Below, piece by piece: positions 1 through 11,149 of a DNA stretch of 64,000 bases. The DNA is from Prunus persica. Lineage: Eukaryota; Streptophyta; Magnoliopsida; Rosales; Rosaceae. The stretch is from NCBI RefSeq assembly GCF_000346465.2, contig NC_034015.1, positions 2,276,658 to 2,340,657 of the forward strand, read 5' to 3'. Made by a program: the position numbers and the translations under genes. The notes under the pieces were generated by a model. It made no database searches and was not told the DNA's origin. It was given only the letters and a program-made list of their open reading frames with translations. Position 1 is the first letter of the stretch; every line of letters starts with the position of its first letter.

Positions 1-784
1 TAGAGGGGATGCTTGCCTTTGATCGGTCGTTTTTGCTAGGTAGAAAGTGGCTCCTTTTATAGGCGCTGGAAACCTTAATTTTGTCAAGCCTCCCTCCCCT
101 TTTTCTTCACTTTCTTCCATTTAATCTTCTTTGGTGAAATTTCCCTAGCCTAAACCCATAGGCACGCAGCTTTTTGGGGTTCCACGGTCCTCAGGCAGCT
201 GGACTCCTCCATGTGCTAGTTAAAAAGGTGATCAGCACATGGGTTTGCTTGGTTTTGATAGTTTGGCTTCGATTTGGTTTTAACAGAGATGCTGGATATT
301 TTATAAGGTGCTGGGCTGGGCTATTTTGTTTCCAGCGACTTGTGAGTTCTTTTTGATTTCGTCAAGCTGCTAGAAGCTTTGGCTGATGTGGGATTTTTTA
401 TGGGCTATGGCTATTGAATATTTTTCTAAGATGTTTGAGCCTTTTCTTAAGGTTATGGGCTATTAGGTTTTCTCTCATACTTACCTAAATGTTTGGGTTC
501 AAAGAATGGGCTTGAGTTTTGGTGCTCCCAAGTAGCCCAAAACTTCCACTCTTTGGACCATCAATGAGTCTCGTGAATACTCGTAACTATTCATACCACA
601 ACCCGCTCAGTAAGCCCCAGACATTCACGTGACTTGGGCCCACTTAAACTTGTAGCGTGACGTGTTGCTTATTTGCTTGGCGTGGCACGTGTGCAGGCGT
701 ATATAACAAACTCTTGCTAACCCAAGTTGAGTTTCTTCCCAAATTAAGTGTCGTCCTGTGCTAGAAATATATTTGGGCCTTAAC
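1..784. repeat. dispersed repeat, copy 1 (possible LTR fragment, cut by the window edge)
   Basis: This stretch is highly similar to 54898-55739, with shared blocks such as the 'cctccctcccc' segment near 90-101 and the 'ggcacgcagctttttgggg' segment near 161-179. Copy 2 has extra sequence near its start and middle that is missing here. Both copies end in a 'gggcct(t/c)aaca' motif, which would fit an LTR end in CA, but no coding region or matching partner LTR is visible. It is a dispersed repeat of unproven class. The short open frame at 174-356 has no recognisable domain and I do not treat it as a gene. Confidence 0.55.
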
Positions 785-1150
785 ACAAGTTTAGGGGGAA
801 CCCTTAATCCTTATTTATAATCTCAGCTATTCATCGCATATTATATTACATATTTGATCGGGCCTCAGCAAGCCTAAATAAGCAGGACCGGGCCATTTTT
901 TGGCTCAATGGGGTCTTAGACATGTGAGCTTGAGCCATCTGCCATCCTCAGCCCAAAAGAATTATTCGATAACATCAAGAACCAACAAACCAATCTCCAA
1001 CAAACCAATCTCCAGTCGATTACACCAAAGTTTTTCTTCTTGCTCATTTTAGTTTCAATTTTGCATATTATTTCGTCACATATTATTTTTAGTTTCTCTT
1101 TCCCTCCCTGTAATGTCTATGTGATCATTAGTTAACCTCAAAATTAATCA
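785..1150 (+). promoter_or_regulatory. 5' flank of the DnaJ-type zinc-finger gene
   Basis: This AT-rich flank lies between the dispersed repeat and the start codon at 1151. It contains the presumed promoter and 5' UTR. A short direct repeat of 'accaacaaaccaatctcca' type occurs around 981-1013. No strong TATA box was assigned and no other gene is seen. Confidence 0.35.
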
Positions 1151-3089
1151 ATGGGTTCTACTGCTGCTGCTGCTGCTGTGAATATGGCGTCGTTGATTAC
1201 TGCCATCCCTGTTTCTTCGACAAAATTGAATTTCAATGACAAATTTACATCTGCGTTTCATTTCGAACGAGCTAGGGCCATCACCAAAATCACTGCCATC
1301 TCTCCCAACGGCTCTGCTTCTCGTTCTTCTTCACATGGGGTTAGCTTCTGTCTCTTGCCCTTCTCTTTTCGTGCATATTCTTTTATTTTCCTGGAATTTC
1401 TGTTTTGAGTTGTTGATTCATTGGAGAAAGTAGGAGTGTATTGGTTGCTCATCGAATTGGCATCCCTAGGAGTTTCTTTAATTTCTCTCACTTTTGCATT
1501 TTTGTGGGTTGACCTTTTTTTTTTCTTTTTTTTTTTGGTTGAGCAAATAACCTTTTATTTTTGTTGGATTTTACTGTTGATAAAGATTTACAGAACCTGA
1601 AGATCAAAGATAATGAATTTAGAAGGAGCAATATAACCAATCAAAGTACACATGGGCATGTGCTTAACGCAAGTATCTGTTGATTTTCTGGTTCTTTTTG
1701 GTTTTTAATTCCTTCTTGTTGACATTCAGTATGAATTAATTTAGTTCTTCAAATTGCTAATGCTATCTAGAGTTCCATTTCTCAGTGTGTGCATGATTGT
1801 GCATGCAGCTGTGTGTCCTTATGTACACATTGAGGATAGATTGAAGACTTATTTATTTTTGTAACTAATTGAGATTTGAAGTATCCTGTAATCATACATT
1901 CTTCCGTAAAAGTATATGATGAGTCTAAATCTCTTTCAACATTTATTTGGTGCTATAGGCTGAGTGCTCGGCTGGGGATGTGGATAAACGAAGAAATAGT
2001 CTTGAATCTCTGTTTTGTTATGATATGGCCGTACCAGAAGAGAGAATTGAGAAGCCTATTGGGATATCTTTGGCCGAGAAAGTCATTGGAAATAAGCCCC
2101 GATGCATTGATTGTGAAGCCAAAGGTGCCATCCTTTGCACCACTTGTTCTGGTTCAGGCCTGTATGTTGATTCAATATTGGAGAGCCAGGGCATTATTGT
2201 CAAAGTCCGCTGCCTAGGTAAATAACTTTTCTTCCTCAAAAAGATGAGTTTTACAGACACATGTGCAAGCACGTTGGACATTCTTGCACTCCCATTTATA
2301 ATTTGACTTCTAGCAAGTATAAGTTGCAATTTGTTTTGCTTAGTATGGTCTNNNNNNNNNNNNNNNNNNNNNNNNNNNNNNNNNNNNNNNNNNNNNNNNN
2401 NNNNNNNNNNNNNNNNNNNNNNNNNNNNNNNNNNNNNNNNNNNNNNNNNNNGGTAACGACAGCCGTGGCTGGGGGGGGTGTGTTTGTGTGGTTTAACCTT
2501 ACCACCTTCTGACTAAAGAGCCAAGGACAAGTTAGTTGTTTGTTTTTGTCAATTCTTGTTCATAACAGACAACTAATTTTCTATAGAAGGTAGGATCAGT
2601 AGTAACATCTTGTCATTTTTTCATGTTATTGTGTATTATATATACTTAGGCTCTATCATTCTCTTCCAAATTTCTCCCCGAAGTGAGGTCAAACGGAGAA
2701 AGATCACAACTTTGTCTTCATGGATTGTTACTATGTTTGAAATGAGTTATGCATAATATCGTAATTTGAAGGCCAAGCAGTCTTGAGCTAGAATGGATGT
2801 TCTCCACAAGTTATTGAATTCTAGGTATCTATAGGTAGGTTCAGAATTTTTTTGAATTTTGGTAGACTCTTTTCTTATGTGATTGTTTGATTTGGATGAG
2901 TGAAATTTTATAGTTGATGATAGCCGTTTAAGAAGAAAGAGATGGCCCCACTTGATTGTCAATAATACATAGTATTGATTATATAAGACGAATGATAATA
3001 TGCTAATGCTATAATTATTTCATGTAGGTTGTGGGGGAACCGGTAACATTATGTGTTCAGAATGCGGTGGCCGTGGCCATTTAGGATGA
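1151..3089 (+). CDS. chloroplast-type DnaJ cysteine-rich zinc-finger protein (BSD2/LQY1-like superfamily)
   Basis: I read three exons: 1151-1339, 1959-2217 and 3028-3089, joined by GT-AG introns in phase 0 and phase 1, giving 169 residues. The first roughly 60 residues are rich in Ser, Ala and Thr and poor in acidic residues, which suggests a plastid transit peptide. The C-terminal 60 residues hold four CxxCxGxG-type repeats (CIDCEAKG, CTTCSGSG, CLGCGGTG, CSECGGRG), the zinc-binding signature of the DnaJ cysteine-rich domain. No J domain is present, so this belongs to the small DnaJ zinc-finger proteins that act as plastid assembly or disulfide chaperones (BSD2, LQY1, PSA2 and relatives). Which relative is its ortholog cannot be told here; the order with the next gene recalls Arabidopsis At5g17840. 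The second intron contains the N gap, so its length is unknown but coding is unaffected. The gene converges with the choline transporter gene downstream. Confidence 0.85.
2352..2451. other. assembly gap (100 N)
   Basis: Exactly 100 undetermined bases lie in intron 2 of the DnaJ-type gene, followed by a G-rich run. The round length suggests a placeholder of unknown true size. Open frames that run through the Ns are artefacts. Confidence 0.98.
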
Positions 3090-3680
3090 TCTACTGGTTC
3101 GCTTATCTTCTTTCCTTGGATTTGTTGCATGTGCAAGTAACTTGTATCATAGACATAAAGCCTTCTCGTATTCTTTGGTTCATGGTGGCTGATTCTACGA
3201 TAAATCTGTATTCAAGTGTAACAGTAATGTATGTGATTCATTTAGTTTTGGCAATGCTATTCTCCCTCAGATTTTATGCGCTCTTTATCATGTTGAAATT
3301 CTCAGAACTGCATATGCTTTACAGACAAACAAGCATCAGAGTTGCCTTCAGCAAATTAAGCTTAAAAGATAAATAAAGGGAACTTCAATGTAAACCTGTT
3401 GTCTTTTGCTAAAATTTGAACCTATATACAAGAACGAAAGTTACAAGTTTTCATGTAGTATAACCAACAGAATAAATGCTAGGTCGTAAATTCCATGGTC
3501 TGGTAAAGATAGAGTCTAAGATTATGGACATATACAAGCCAAAAAGTTACTAGTTTTTATGTTTAGCAGCATCTTATCTCTTGTGGTACGTTCCTATATA
3601 TCCATCTTGAATGATTTGAGAATGAGTCTTTAGTCCAACTGCTCCTGAGATAGGCATGACTTGTTAATATCTTGCGATTG
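3090..3680. other. convergent intergenic region with 3' UTRs
   Basis: This is the tail-to-tail space between the stop of the DnaJ-type gene (3089) and the stop of the choline transporter-like gene (3681). It should hold both 3' UTRs. The 107-codon open frame over 3053-3376 overlaps the final DnaJ exon in another frame, has no domain and is not supported as a gene. Confidence 0.6.
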
Positions 3681-5365
3681 TTATGCTTGAAATCTCTGGA
3701 GCTCATCAAGGCGAACGGGGATGGTCGAGTCAAAGCGAACGCTCTCTGGATTTTCTGCATAAGCCACATAGTAAGACGAAACACATGCTTGGGGCCATGC
3801 CATAGCAATCCTACACTGAAATTACAGACATCAAAGCCAAAGTCAGAAGACATCAAGGTATTGATATTTGTAAGGTTATGGGCAAAGAGGATGTACAGCT
3901 AGAGTTATTTACCATGAAATAGCCGATGAAGAATGCATAGATTGAAACTTCTGCAGCATAGCTCTTATGAATCGCAAGAGCCCAAGTTCCACTCGCTAGG
4001 CTGCATATTGCACCTGCTGCCACCCCAGAAAGAAAGCAGAATGATCCTGTGAGATCCAAGTCGATTAATTCTTTTAATCCTGCACTCCTGAACATCTCCC
4101 AAGTATCTGATGATGCCTGCACGAAGCCCTTATCATACGCCCCGACATGCACAAAACCCCACCGGTTCCCATACATTACCAGCGTTGAAGCCATTCCTGC
4201 ATAACAGTTGGCACATGAAAACAGAAACTCGTCGGTATCCCCTGCAACCAATTTCATGCCTCGGGCAGAGCCCCGAATAACCCCGAGAACTGGAACCAAG
4301 ATGGAGCCAATGCAGATACTCCCCATCAAGTGCTTAAGTGTGTCGCGGAAAGCCTTAGGTGTGTCAATATCTGTTCCCCATGCAAAGTGCATGTACTTGA
4401 TGCGTGAGACAGTAACAAGAAGTATGTTCTTGATTACTTGCATAGTCCATGCCATGCTCAGCAAGATTACTGAGTGGAACAGCACATTCAAACTACTTCT
4501 GGTGGCAGTGGCTCTTCCAATGCCAGACACCAAGAAACATGAGTAAAGAATGCTGATGGAAATTGACTGAAGGACTAACATGGTAGTTTTAGCAGGAGGG
4601 AAAGCAGTGGAAACTGATAAAATCCGGATGGCATATTCAAAACGGGGACTGACCCAACAGGCATACAGGGATTGAATGAGGGCACAAATGACTGCAACCA
4701 CGCCTGCGGCCAAACTTTGAGCAGAACCTACAGATACAAGCAGTACACCGACTGCGCAGGTTAACAAAGGGCTAAGCCAAAAGGCAGCCTTGATAGCTTT
4801 AGAAGGGCTTGAGCCAGTGACCCATTGCCATATGAAAGCAACAATTGCAGAGCAGGCTGTTGAAGTGAGCAATGGAGGATAAAACTTGAGGGGTTGAAAA
4901 TGGTGATTGCGAGAGGTGGAGATGAGGCCATACAGTGTAAGGAAGACGACGAAGATGGCAATGAGGATCAAGTGCAAGTAAAAAAGAATTGTAAAGAGCC
5001 TCCTGAGGAATTTCCCAGCCGTGGCTGTCTCAGTTGGAATGATGCTAGGCTCTTGTGCCTGCATCCACAGCAAATCAATTGGATATATTAATCAACAAGA
5101 AAGTCAACTGGTGAAGTTCAAAGATAAACCAAATTGGTACTGGAAAATTAGATTGGAAAGAGGGAAATTGCAAGGAATTTGAAAAGGGGAGAAAAGAAAG
5201 ACGAACAAGAACAAGAAAGAAACAAGAAATGGGTGAAAGAGTTGAGAGAGCCGAGAAAGAAATAAGAACCTTGATGTGGTTGGTGAATGAAGGCCTATCT
5301 TCTTCTTCTTGAACTTCTCTTTGGATGTTCTTTGAAGTTGCACTGGTTGAATGAAGTTCCATCAT
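3681..5365 (-). CDS. choline transporter-like protein (CTL / SLC44, plasma-membrane choline transporter family)
   Basis: I read three exons on the minus strand: 5365-5270, 5058-3913 and 3815-3681, all in phase 0 with GT-AG introns, giving 458 residues. The upstream TTG-started reading through 5073 is intronic, since the sequence just before 5058 is a good acceptor. Exon 1 encodes an acidic 32-residue cytosolic N terminus. The long second exon has about ten hydrophobic segments, the first near residues 53-78, with the family-typical stretch AWGTDIDTPKAF and a late SCANCYAG/NRWGFVHVGAYDKGF region that matches the choline_transpo (PF04515) family. The last exon encodes the C-terminal cytosolic tail ending in a VRLDELQRFQA sequence. 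Plant members of 450-490 residues are full length, so this looks intact. The substrate (choline or lipid-related) is inferred from the family. The two consecutive ATGs at the start leave the exact initiation codon open by one residue. Confidence 0.88.
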
Positions 5366-6670
5366 TTGACCTTGTTGTTTAATATATATATATCTTGAAT
5401 TTCTACAAGTTCCTTTGCCTCCAAGATTCAACAAAATGAGATGGATGGAAATTTCCCAGGTCCGAATTAAAAAAATGATATATACACTGTGCATTGAATT
5501 GACCAACTCTTAGACTCTCTCCAATTTGCTTGAGATTGATTAGCTTGTTGGTCACGTACTCTTTCTTTGCGTCATGCTTGGCTTTTAGTTTTGCTAATTA
5601 GGCAGCTCATCGCGGTGACGTGCTGAATTAGAGTTGAACTTCTGGCCCTGTGATTTCCCTCGTGAAGCGGTTGGGTTTTTTACTTTTTTCTTTTTTCTTT
5701 TTTCCCGGGAAAATCCGTTGAGGCTTTTCTGTTACTTTTTCTTCTTTATTTCAAAGAGGTGGAACACAAGGAATTACAAGTTGTTTGATCTGTTAAAAAG
5801 GAGAGATGTTTCTTTGGTTCAGCTGCTCATCACTTTGGCTGCAAATATAATTACAGGATTGCCCTTCAACTTGTAATTACACACTTCTTTTAAAATGAAA
5901 AAGAAAGTTACAAAGTATATCTGCGATGGTTGTCTTCTCGTAGCTAAACAGTAAGCAATTTGATTGGCTTCTAAAATTACCTGTTGGATGACTAAAAATG
6001 TCTAGAAATGGGTGAATAAGCCAATTTAAAATTATTCAGACAAAAAAAAAAACAAAAAACAAAAAAGCCAATTTAAAATTATAATCAATAAATAAAAATA
6101 AACTTCTATAATATGATTGATATGGCTTATCAATCCTGAAACGTGCTAAGCATAAAATAAAGGAACACGCAAAGAATTATTTTACGTGGTAAAATCCCAC
6201 CTCTAGGATAAATCCACGGGACTCCTCAGTTCAAAACAAATCTACTATAGAACAATTATTACAAGAAGTACTCACACACTTATCCTAGACACATTCTAGA
6301 TAATGTTTACCGACTTCGTCGTAACTCAACTTTTATCACGGGATGATATTTCAACACTCCTTATGTTGAACATAATATTGGTCACAATTGCTTCAAGCTC
6401 GCCGGAGACAAACCGCCACCACGGTTTTGGTGTCCTCAATCGTATGAGTCACCGAACATGCAAATAAATGCAATATAAATAATGAAAATATTATAAATCA
6501 CCAAGTAAATATGGAACACTTGACCTGCTTTTGTTAGGAAATTTAGATGCTCAGCCAAAATATATAAAAGCTATATTTTTAACCTGGGCAGCACGTCCTA
6601 TCTTTTTATAGACATATTCTCCTTTTTCAAGGGAATTGAATAAAGCCAAGAGATCAAATCTTGCCTAATC
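5366..6670. other. intergenic region, AT-rich
   Basis: This region contains the 5' flank of the choline transporter-like gene (about 5366-5600) and then AT-rich DNA. The stretch near 6120-6480, with 'ttttacgtggtaaaatccc' and 'gggactcctcag', resembles the leader parts of old retroelements, but no ends or coding sequence could be placed. The five bases 6666-6670 (taatc) are the target-site duplication of the Cassandra element that follows. No gene is seen. Confidence 0.5.
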
Positions 6671-6747
6671 TGTAAGATCCCACATCAACCAACAGAGAGG
6701 GGGTGATGTGCCTTATATATGCACACCCGCATCCATCTAGCACGAAG

Positions 6748-6862
6748 CCTTTTGGGAGCTCACTGGCTTCGGAGTCGTAGAAATTCCGAAGTTAAGTGAG
6801 TTGGGGGCCAGAGCAATCCCAGGATGGGTGACCCACTGCGAAGTTGCTCATGAGCTCCTAGA
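6748..6862 (+). repeat. 5S rRNA-like segment in the 5' Cassandra LTR
   Basis: This segment resembles the middle and 3' half of plant 5S rRNA: a 'ttccgaagttaag' box near 6784, 'agagcaatcccaggatgggtgacc' spacing with the C-box ggatgggtga, then 'gaagttgctc'. In 5S genes these are the internal RNA polymerase III promoter parts. It is not a functional 5S gene because the 5' part is divergent, so I class it as part of the transposon. Confidence 0.75.
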
Positions 6863-7099
6863 AACAAAACCGTGCGGGCCAGAGAGGGGGGCCCAAAGTG
6901 GACAATATCGTGCTACGACGGAGCCGATCCTAGGGTGTGACAATTTGGTATCAGAGCCACTCTGCCGTGTGGTGCGAGTGTGCCGAGGAGAACGTCGGGC
7001 CCTTAAGTGGGGTGGATTGTAAGATCCCACATCAACCAACAGAGAGGAGGTGATGTGCCTTATATGTGCACACCCGCATCCATCTAGCACGAGGCCTTT

Positions 7100-7209
7100 T
7101 GGGAGCTCACTGGCTTCGGAGTAGTAGGAACTCCGAAGTTAAGCGAGTTGGGGGCCAGAGCAATCCCAGGATGGGTGACTCACTGGGAAGTTGCTCGTGA
7201 GCTCCCAGA
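7100..7209 (+). repeat. 5S rRNA-like segment in the 3' Cassandra LTR
   Basis: This is the same 5S-like core as in the upstream LTR. It is closer to true 5S rRNA, with aactccgaagttaagcgag and actgggaagttgctcgtg. It is part of the LTR and not an rRNA gene. Confidence 0.75.
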
Positions 7210-7259
7210 AACAAAACCGTGCGGGCTAGAGAGGGGGGCCCAAAGCGGACAATATCGTG

Positions 7260-7747
7260 CTACGGTGGAGCCGATCCCGGGATGTGACATAATCAGATTT
7301 TATTCTTTATACAATTTCGTCAGCTTATGCATGTTTTAAAATAACTTCAAATCCTATCAATTTATACAAGGAAACAGTATATACCAAGATGAAACAATGA
7401 AACCAAATAGGACGTGCTCTCCAAGTCAAAGATGAAAAAGGATCTTTTAACTTAAACCTAGGAAAATAATCTCAAGAGATAAAATCTAATCCTATTAAAA
7501 ATACTACGGTGGAGCCGATCCCGGGATGTGACATAATCAGATTTTATTCTTTATACAATTTCGTCAGCTTATGCATGTTTTAAAATAACTTCAAATCCTA
7601 TCAATTTATACAAGGAAACAGTATATACCAAGATGAAACAATGAAACCAAATAGGACGTGCTCTCCAAGTCAAAGATGAAAAAGGATCTTTTAACTTAAA
7701 CCTAGGAAAATAATTTCAAGAGATAAAATCTAATCCTATTAAAAATA
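7260..7747. repeat. 244-base tandem duplication spanning the Cassandra 3' boundary
   Basis: 7260-7503 and 7504-7747 are near-identical direct copies; I see one clear difference, aatctcaag against aatttcaag. Each copy begins inside the last 30 bases of the Cassandra LTR, includes the taatc target duplication and continues into flanking DNA. The duplication therefore happened after the retroelement inserted. Confidence 0.9.
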
Positions 7748-9577
7748 GAACTAATATAAAAGCATTTGAGTGAAAATAACTCCAACTAGAAATCCGATAA
7801 TGAATGCAAGATTATGTCATGATTTACCTAAAATCAAGTTCCTCATATCGATCAAGTCATACTTCGAAAATCCGGGATTGAATGTGTTGCACCTAAATTT
7901 CCAGTAAAAGCTATTCACACACTAATTCCAGACCTACACTAGAGTCTAAAAAATGCCAATACAATTTTCATACTAACAACTTCTCTATAGATATGGTGCA
8001 TGATAATATGATAAAATTGCTTAAATAAGTGCAAAATGTCTTGAATAATTGTTCGAATGGATCAAGGGATCGTCTTTGTGAGAATTTGAACTAAAATTTT
8101 GGAATAACCTTCAATTTCCATGTTTTGAAGATGGGATATTGGTTCCACTACTAATAGTAACAAGGCTTTTTGTGATAAAACTCGGCACCAATTGAGCTAT
8201 GTAAGTGGTTAAGTTGCTGTGAGATCTTGATTTTTTTGAGGTGCTTAGAAAATAAGTTGTGATTTTTCTGTGGTTGTATTGAAATTTTGGGAGATAAGTT
8301 TAAGCTTGATTTTGGATTAAGAATTAGGCTTAAAATTGAATGGAAGAGAGGTTGTGTAATTTTGTGATAGGTGGAGAGTGTTTGTGTAAATAATCTCGTG
8401 GGAGAATACTCGCTTTGTGATTCTTCAACATTTTATCTTCCTTATCTCTCTTTCTTGATTCCTGTAAAAAAGACCGGAGTAAATAGACAACGCCCAGAGG
8501 TTGTTGGCCAAATGCCCTCCGATGCCTAAGTTAGTTCGATTGAATCTAGGTGAAACAATAACTATAAAAAGGGTATGGAGATTTCTCTAGGATGAGAATC
8601 GGGTGGCCGGAGCCGTGTGTGGTGACTGGAGCCGTGTATGTAAAATATGGAGAGAAGGGAATGGTGTGGCCAGCGGCGATAGTGGCATCACCGGCAGCTA
8701 GGGAGAGAGAGAGAGAGAGAGATGGAAAGTTTCGGGTATTTTCTCGGGTTGTAGAATTAGTTTTGAAGTACCTTGAATGATGAATGAAGCCATCTATTTA
8801 TAGGAGCCTCAGAGGCTAGGTTTTGTAGAGAATAAAACTCTTATTTTGAATGAGTTTATTCTTTCCCCAAATTGCAGAGATTGAGTCCATTAGGGAATTG
8901 ATTGGGATCCAAATCTCCTAATTTGATGATGATTATATCTCCTTATTAGGATAATATCTAAATTAATGGTATTATCTTATTAAATAAAGATAATATCTTA
9001 TAATTAAGACATTATCCCTATTAATTAATTGGCCAAATAAATTAATTCAGTTAATTAATTTAAGGAATATTCTTCTTTTTCACATGGCGTGCTGTAATTG
9101 GAGATGAAAAATTTTCGTCCCACAAAGAGAATTTGTGATTTGGTGGCAAATCTCTACACTTGTATCTTCCCAAGTGCTGCACCAGTTTGTGTGCTATTAA
9201 AATACTAGGGAAGCATACTCTTTGCCTTCCCCTTTGTCTATCGTGTGTCCTTTGTCTCACATGCTTTCCCTTTATGTTTCCCATGCATGGTCAGATTGTT
9301 ACTTCCACAATATTCTTATTCCCTCCTCTTCCCAAGTCTGACCATTGATAACTCTCACAGAACACAAATTTCCCCATTATTCTCTTCAAAGATGAGAGCT
9401 CCAGCTCTCCTTCTTCACGTCAGTCTTGTTGACTGCTTTGAAACCCATATCTCCTCAGCTCGAATCGAAATACTTCCTTCTTCACACTTGTTCATCTGCT
9501 TGTCAGCTAGAATATTTCAAAATTTGAGCCCAATCGAAGAAGTTTAGTTACCTCAAACGCAGTTTGAGTGTAAACTA
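7748..9577. other. intergenic region without a supported gene
   Basis: AT-rich DNA with a short GA run near 8703-8721 and a 'ctatttatagg' motif near 8791. The 62-codon open frame at 8592-8780 includes the GA run, has no domain and is not supported. The pyrimidine-rich part 9240-9577 looks like a plant 5' UTR or promoter and is continuous with 14616 onward if the Copia element is removed. The last five bases (aacta) are the Copia target-site duplication. Confidence 0.4.
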
Positions 9578-10036
9578 TGATGGGTTTCCCTCGTTAGTGG
9601 AGGAGAGAAAAAGAAGGAAAATAAATATTAAAATAAAATAAAAGAAAGGACGGGAAAATTTGAAGAAAACAAACGGAAGAGAAAATGAGAAAAACTCTCT
9701 CGCATGCAAGGCCACCAATTTGTCAGGAACGTTGGCTATAAAAGCAGCTGCCTTCCTTCAGTTCAAATCATCCTTTAGAAAACCAAAACATAGAGAGTTT
9801 TGAGAGATAAGAAAACCTCACTTGTGTGAGAGAGAAAATCCTCTTGAGAGAAAAACCAAGAGAGAGTTTAGCCACCGGTGTTTGGTGAGATTATTTTTGT
9901 ATTCCCATTATTTTTCTTAGTGGAAGATAGAGTGTTAATTTTGTCCATTTTATTTACACAAGGTTGGGAGAAGTCAGATCCTGGGAGTGCCATATTTATT
10001 TATTGGCTCTTTGATTTTTCGCAATCTTTCCCAACA
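9578..10036 (+). repeat. 5' LTR of the Copia element
   Basis: Begins TGATGGG and ends CCCAACA. It contains a 'ggctataaaagc' TATA-type promoter motif near 9732, followed by a transcribed leader rich in gagag motifs. It is identical in length to the 3' LTR. Confidence 0.93.
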
Positions 10037-10086
10037 AGTGGTATCAAAGCTTTGGCTCAAAAAATTCTATTCTTGTGTAATTTAAG

Positions 10087-11116
10087 ATGGAGGAGTCATC
10101 GTCATCATCATCAACAACAATGTTAAAATTAACTGCATCCAATTACTCCATTTGGAATCCAAGAATGGAGGACATCCTTTACTGCAAGGATTTGTATGAG
10201 CCCCTTCAATTACTGGGACAAAAACTAGCAGGGAAGTCAGACGATGCATGGAGCATTCTGAATAGAAAAGTTGTTGGACAAATCCGACAATGGGTGGATC
10301 AAAGTGTGTTCCACCATGTGGCACAAGAGACGGATGCATACAAATTATGGACAAAATTGTCGTCCATGTACGAGCGGAAGACCGCTCAAAATAAAGCATC
10401 GGTTATCCGACGGTTGGTAAACCTTAAGTACAGAGATGGTTGAAGTGTTACCGAACATCTCAGTGACTTCCAAGGTTTGATCAACCTGTCGACGAATATG
10501 AAGATGGTGCTTGATGATGAGTTACAAGCACTAATGTTACTCAGCTCTTTGCCTGATAGCTGGGATACACTAGTAGTATCCTTAAGCAATTCAGCTCCTC
10601 AAGGCATTCTTACATTGGACATAGTTAAAGATAGCATGTTCAATGAAGAAGCAAGGAGGAAAGAACAAGGTAGTAGCAAAGTCAGAAGCCCTCGTCTTAG
10701 AGTATCGTGTAAGAACTAACAATAGAAAATTTCACAGGCGAGACAAGTCAAAGGGCAAGTCAAGAGATGGCTCGAGAGGAAGGTCCAAGACAAGAAAGGA
10801 CCTAGAGTGTTACCATTGTGGCGGGATAGGCCACATGAAGAAAGAGTGCAGGTTGTTTAAACGAGAGCAAGATAGAGGTAACAAAAAGAGTGATACCAGG
10901 CACACGACCGCAACTACCTCTAGTGGAAATGAGGTAATTATTCTATGTGGTGATGGTTTCATTAACTTTTCCTCTCAATATACATGCTGGATAGTGGACT
11001 CTGGTGCATCATTTCATGTCACCTCACGGAGGGACTTTTTTACATCTTACACCAATGGAGATTTTGGTAATGTGAGGATGGAAAATGACAAATTGTCCAA
11101 GATCGTGGGAAGATGA
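10087..11116 (+). pseudogene. Copia gag and protease region, disrupted
   Basis: The start codon at 10087 follows the primer-binding site by about 40 bases. The first 118 codons are a Copia gag N terminus (UBN2-type, with NYSIWNPRMEDIL). An in-frame TGA stands at 10441-10443, then the same frame continues to a stop near 10717-10719. The reading shifts by +1 in the overlap around 10643-10719. The shifted frame encodes a CCHC zinc knuckle (CYHCGGIGHMKKEC, near 10813) and a protease active site (DSGAS, near 10998). A second TGA closes it at 11114-11116. These breaks prevent a normal gag-pol polyprotein. Confidence 0.9.
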
Positions 11117-11149
11117 GATATTTCCCTTGAAACCAACACAAGTTGTCAC

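Larger units (their letters stand above)
6671..7289 (+). mobile_element. complete Cassandra-type TRIM retroelement with 5S rRNA-bearing LTRs
   Basis: Two 272-base direct LTRs (6671-6942 and 7018-7289) each start with TGTAAGATCC and end with TGTGACA. They enclose only 75 bases. A primer-binding site 'tggtatcagagc', as used with initiator tRNA-Met, starts at 6946, and a purine-rich 'aagtggggtgga' lies just before the second LTR. The element is flanked by the 5-base duplication taatc (6666-6670 and 7290-7294). Both LTRs hold a 5S rRNA-like core with the gaagttaag and ggatgggtga boxes of 5S genes, the hallmark of Cassandra TRIMs. There is no coding capacity, so movement must depend on proteins of other elements. 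The LTRs differ at about 18 positions by my count, so this insertion is not recent. Confidence 0.9.

Noticed and set aside
1876..2217. 113-codon frame overlapping exon 2 of the DnaJ-type gene
   Set aside because: It is in another frame; the zinc-finger frame has the conserved cysteines and matching splice phases.
2261..2512. Open frames running through the N gap
   Set aside because: The reading passes through 34 undetermined codons and is an artefact; the region is intron 2 of the DnaJ-type gene.
6748..7209. Functional 5S rRNA genes
   Set aside because: The 5S-like cores are partial, lie inside LTRs with TG...CA ends, and have a target-site duplication, so they belong to Cassandra.
8592..8780. 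62-codon ORF as a gene
   Set aside because: It includes a GA run and has no domain or splice context.
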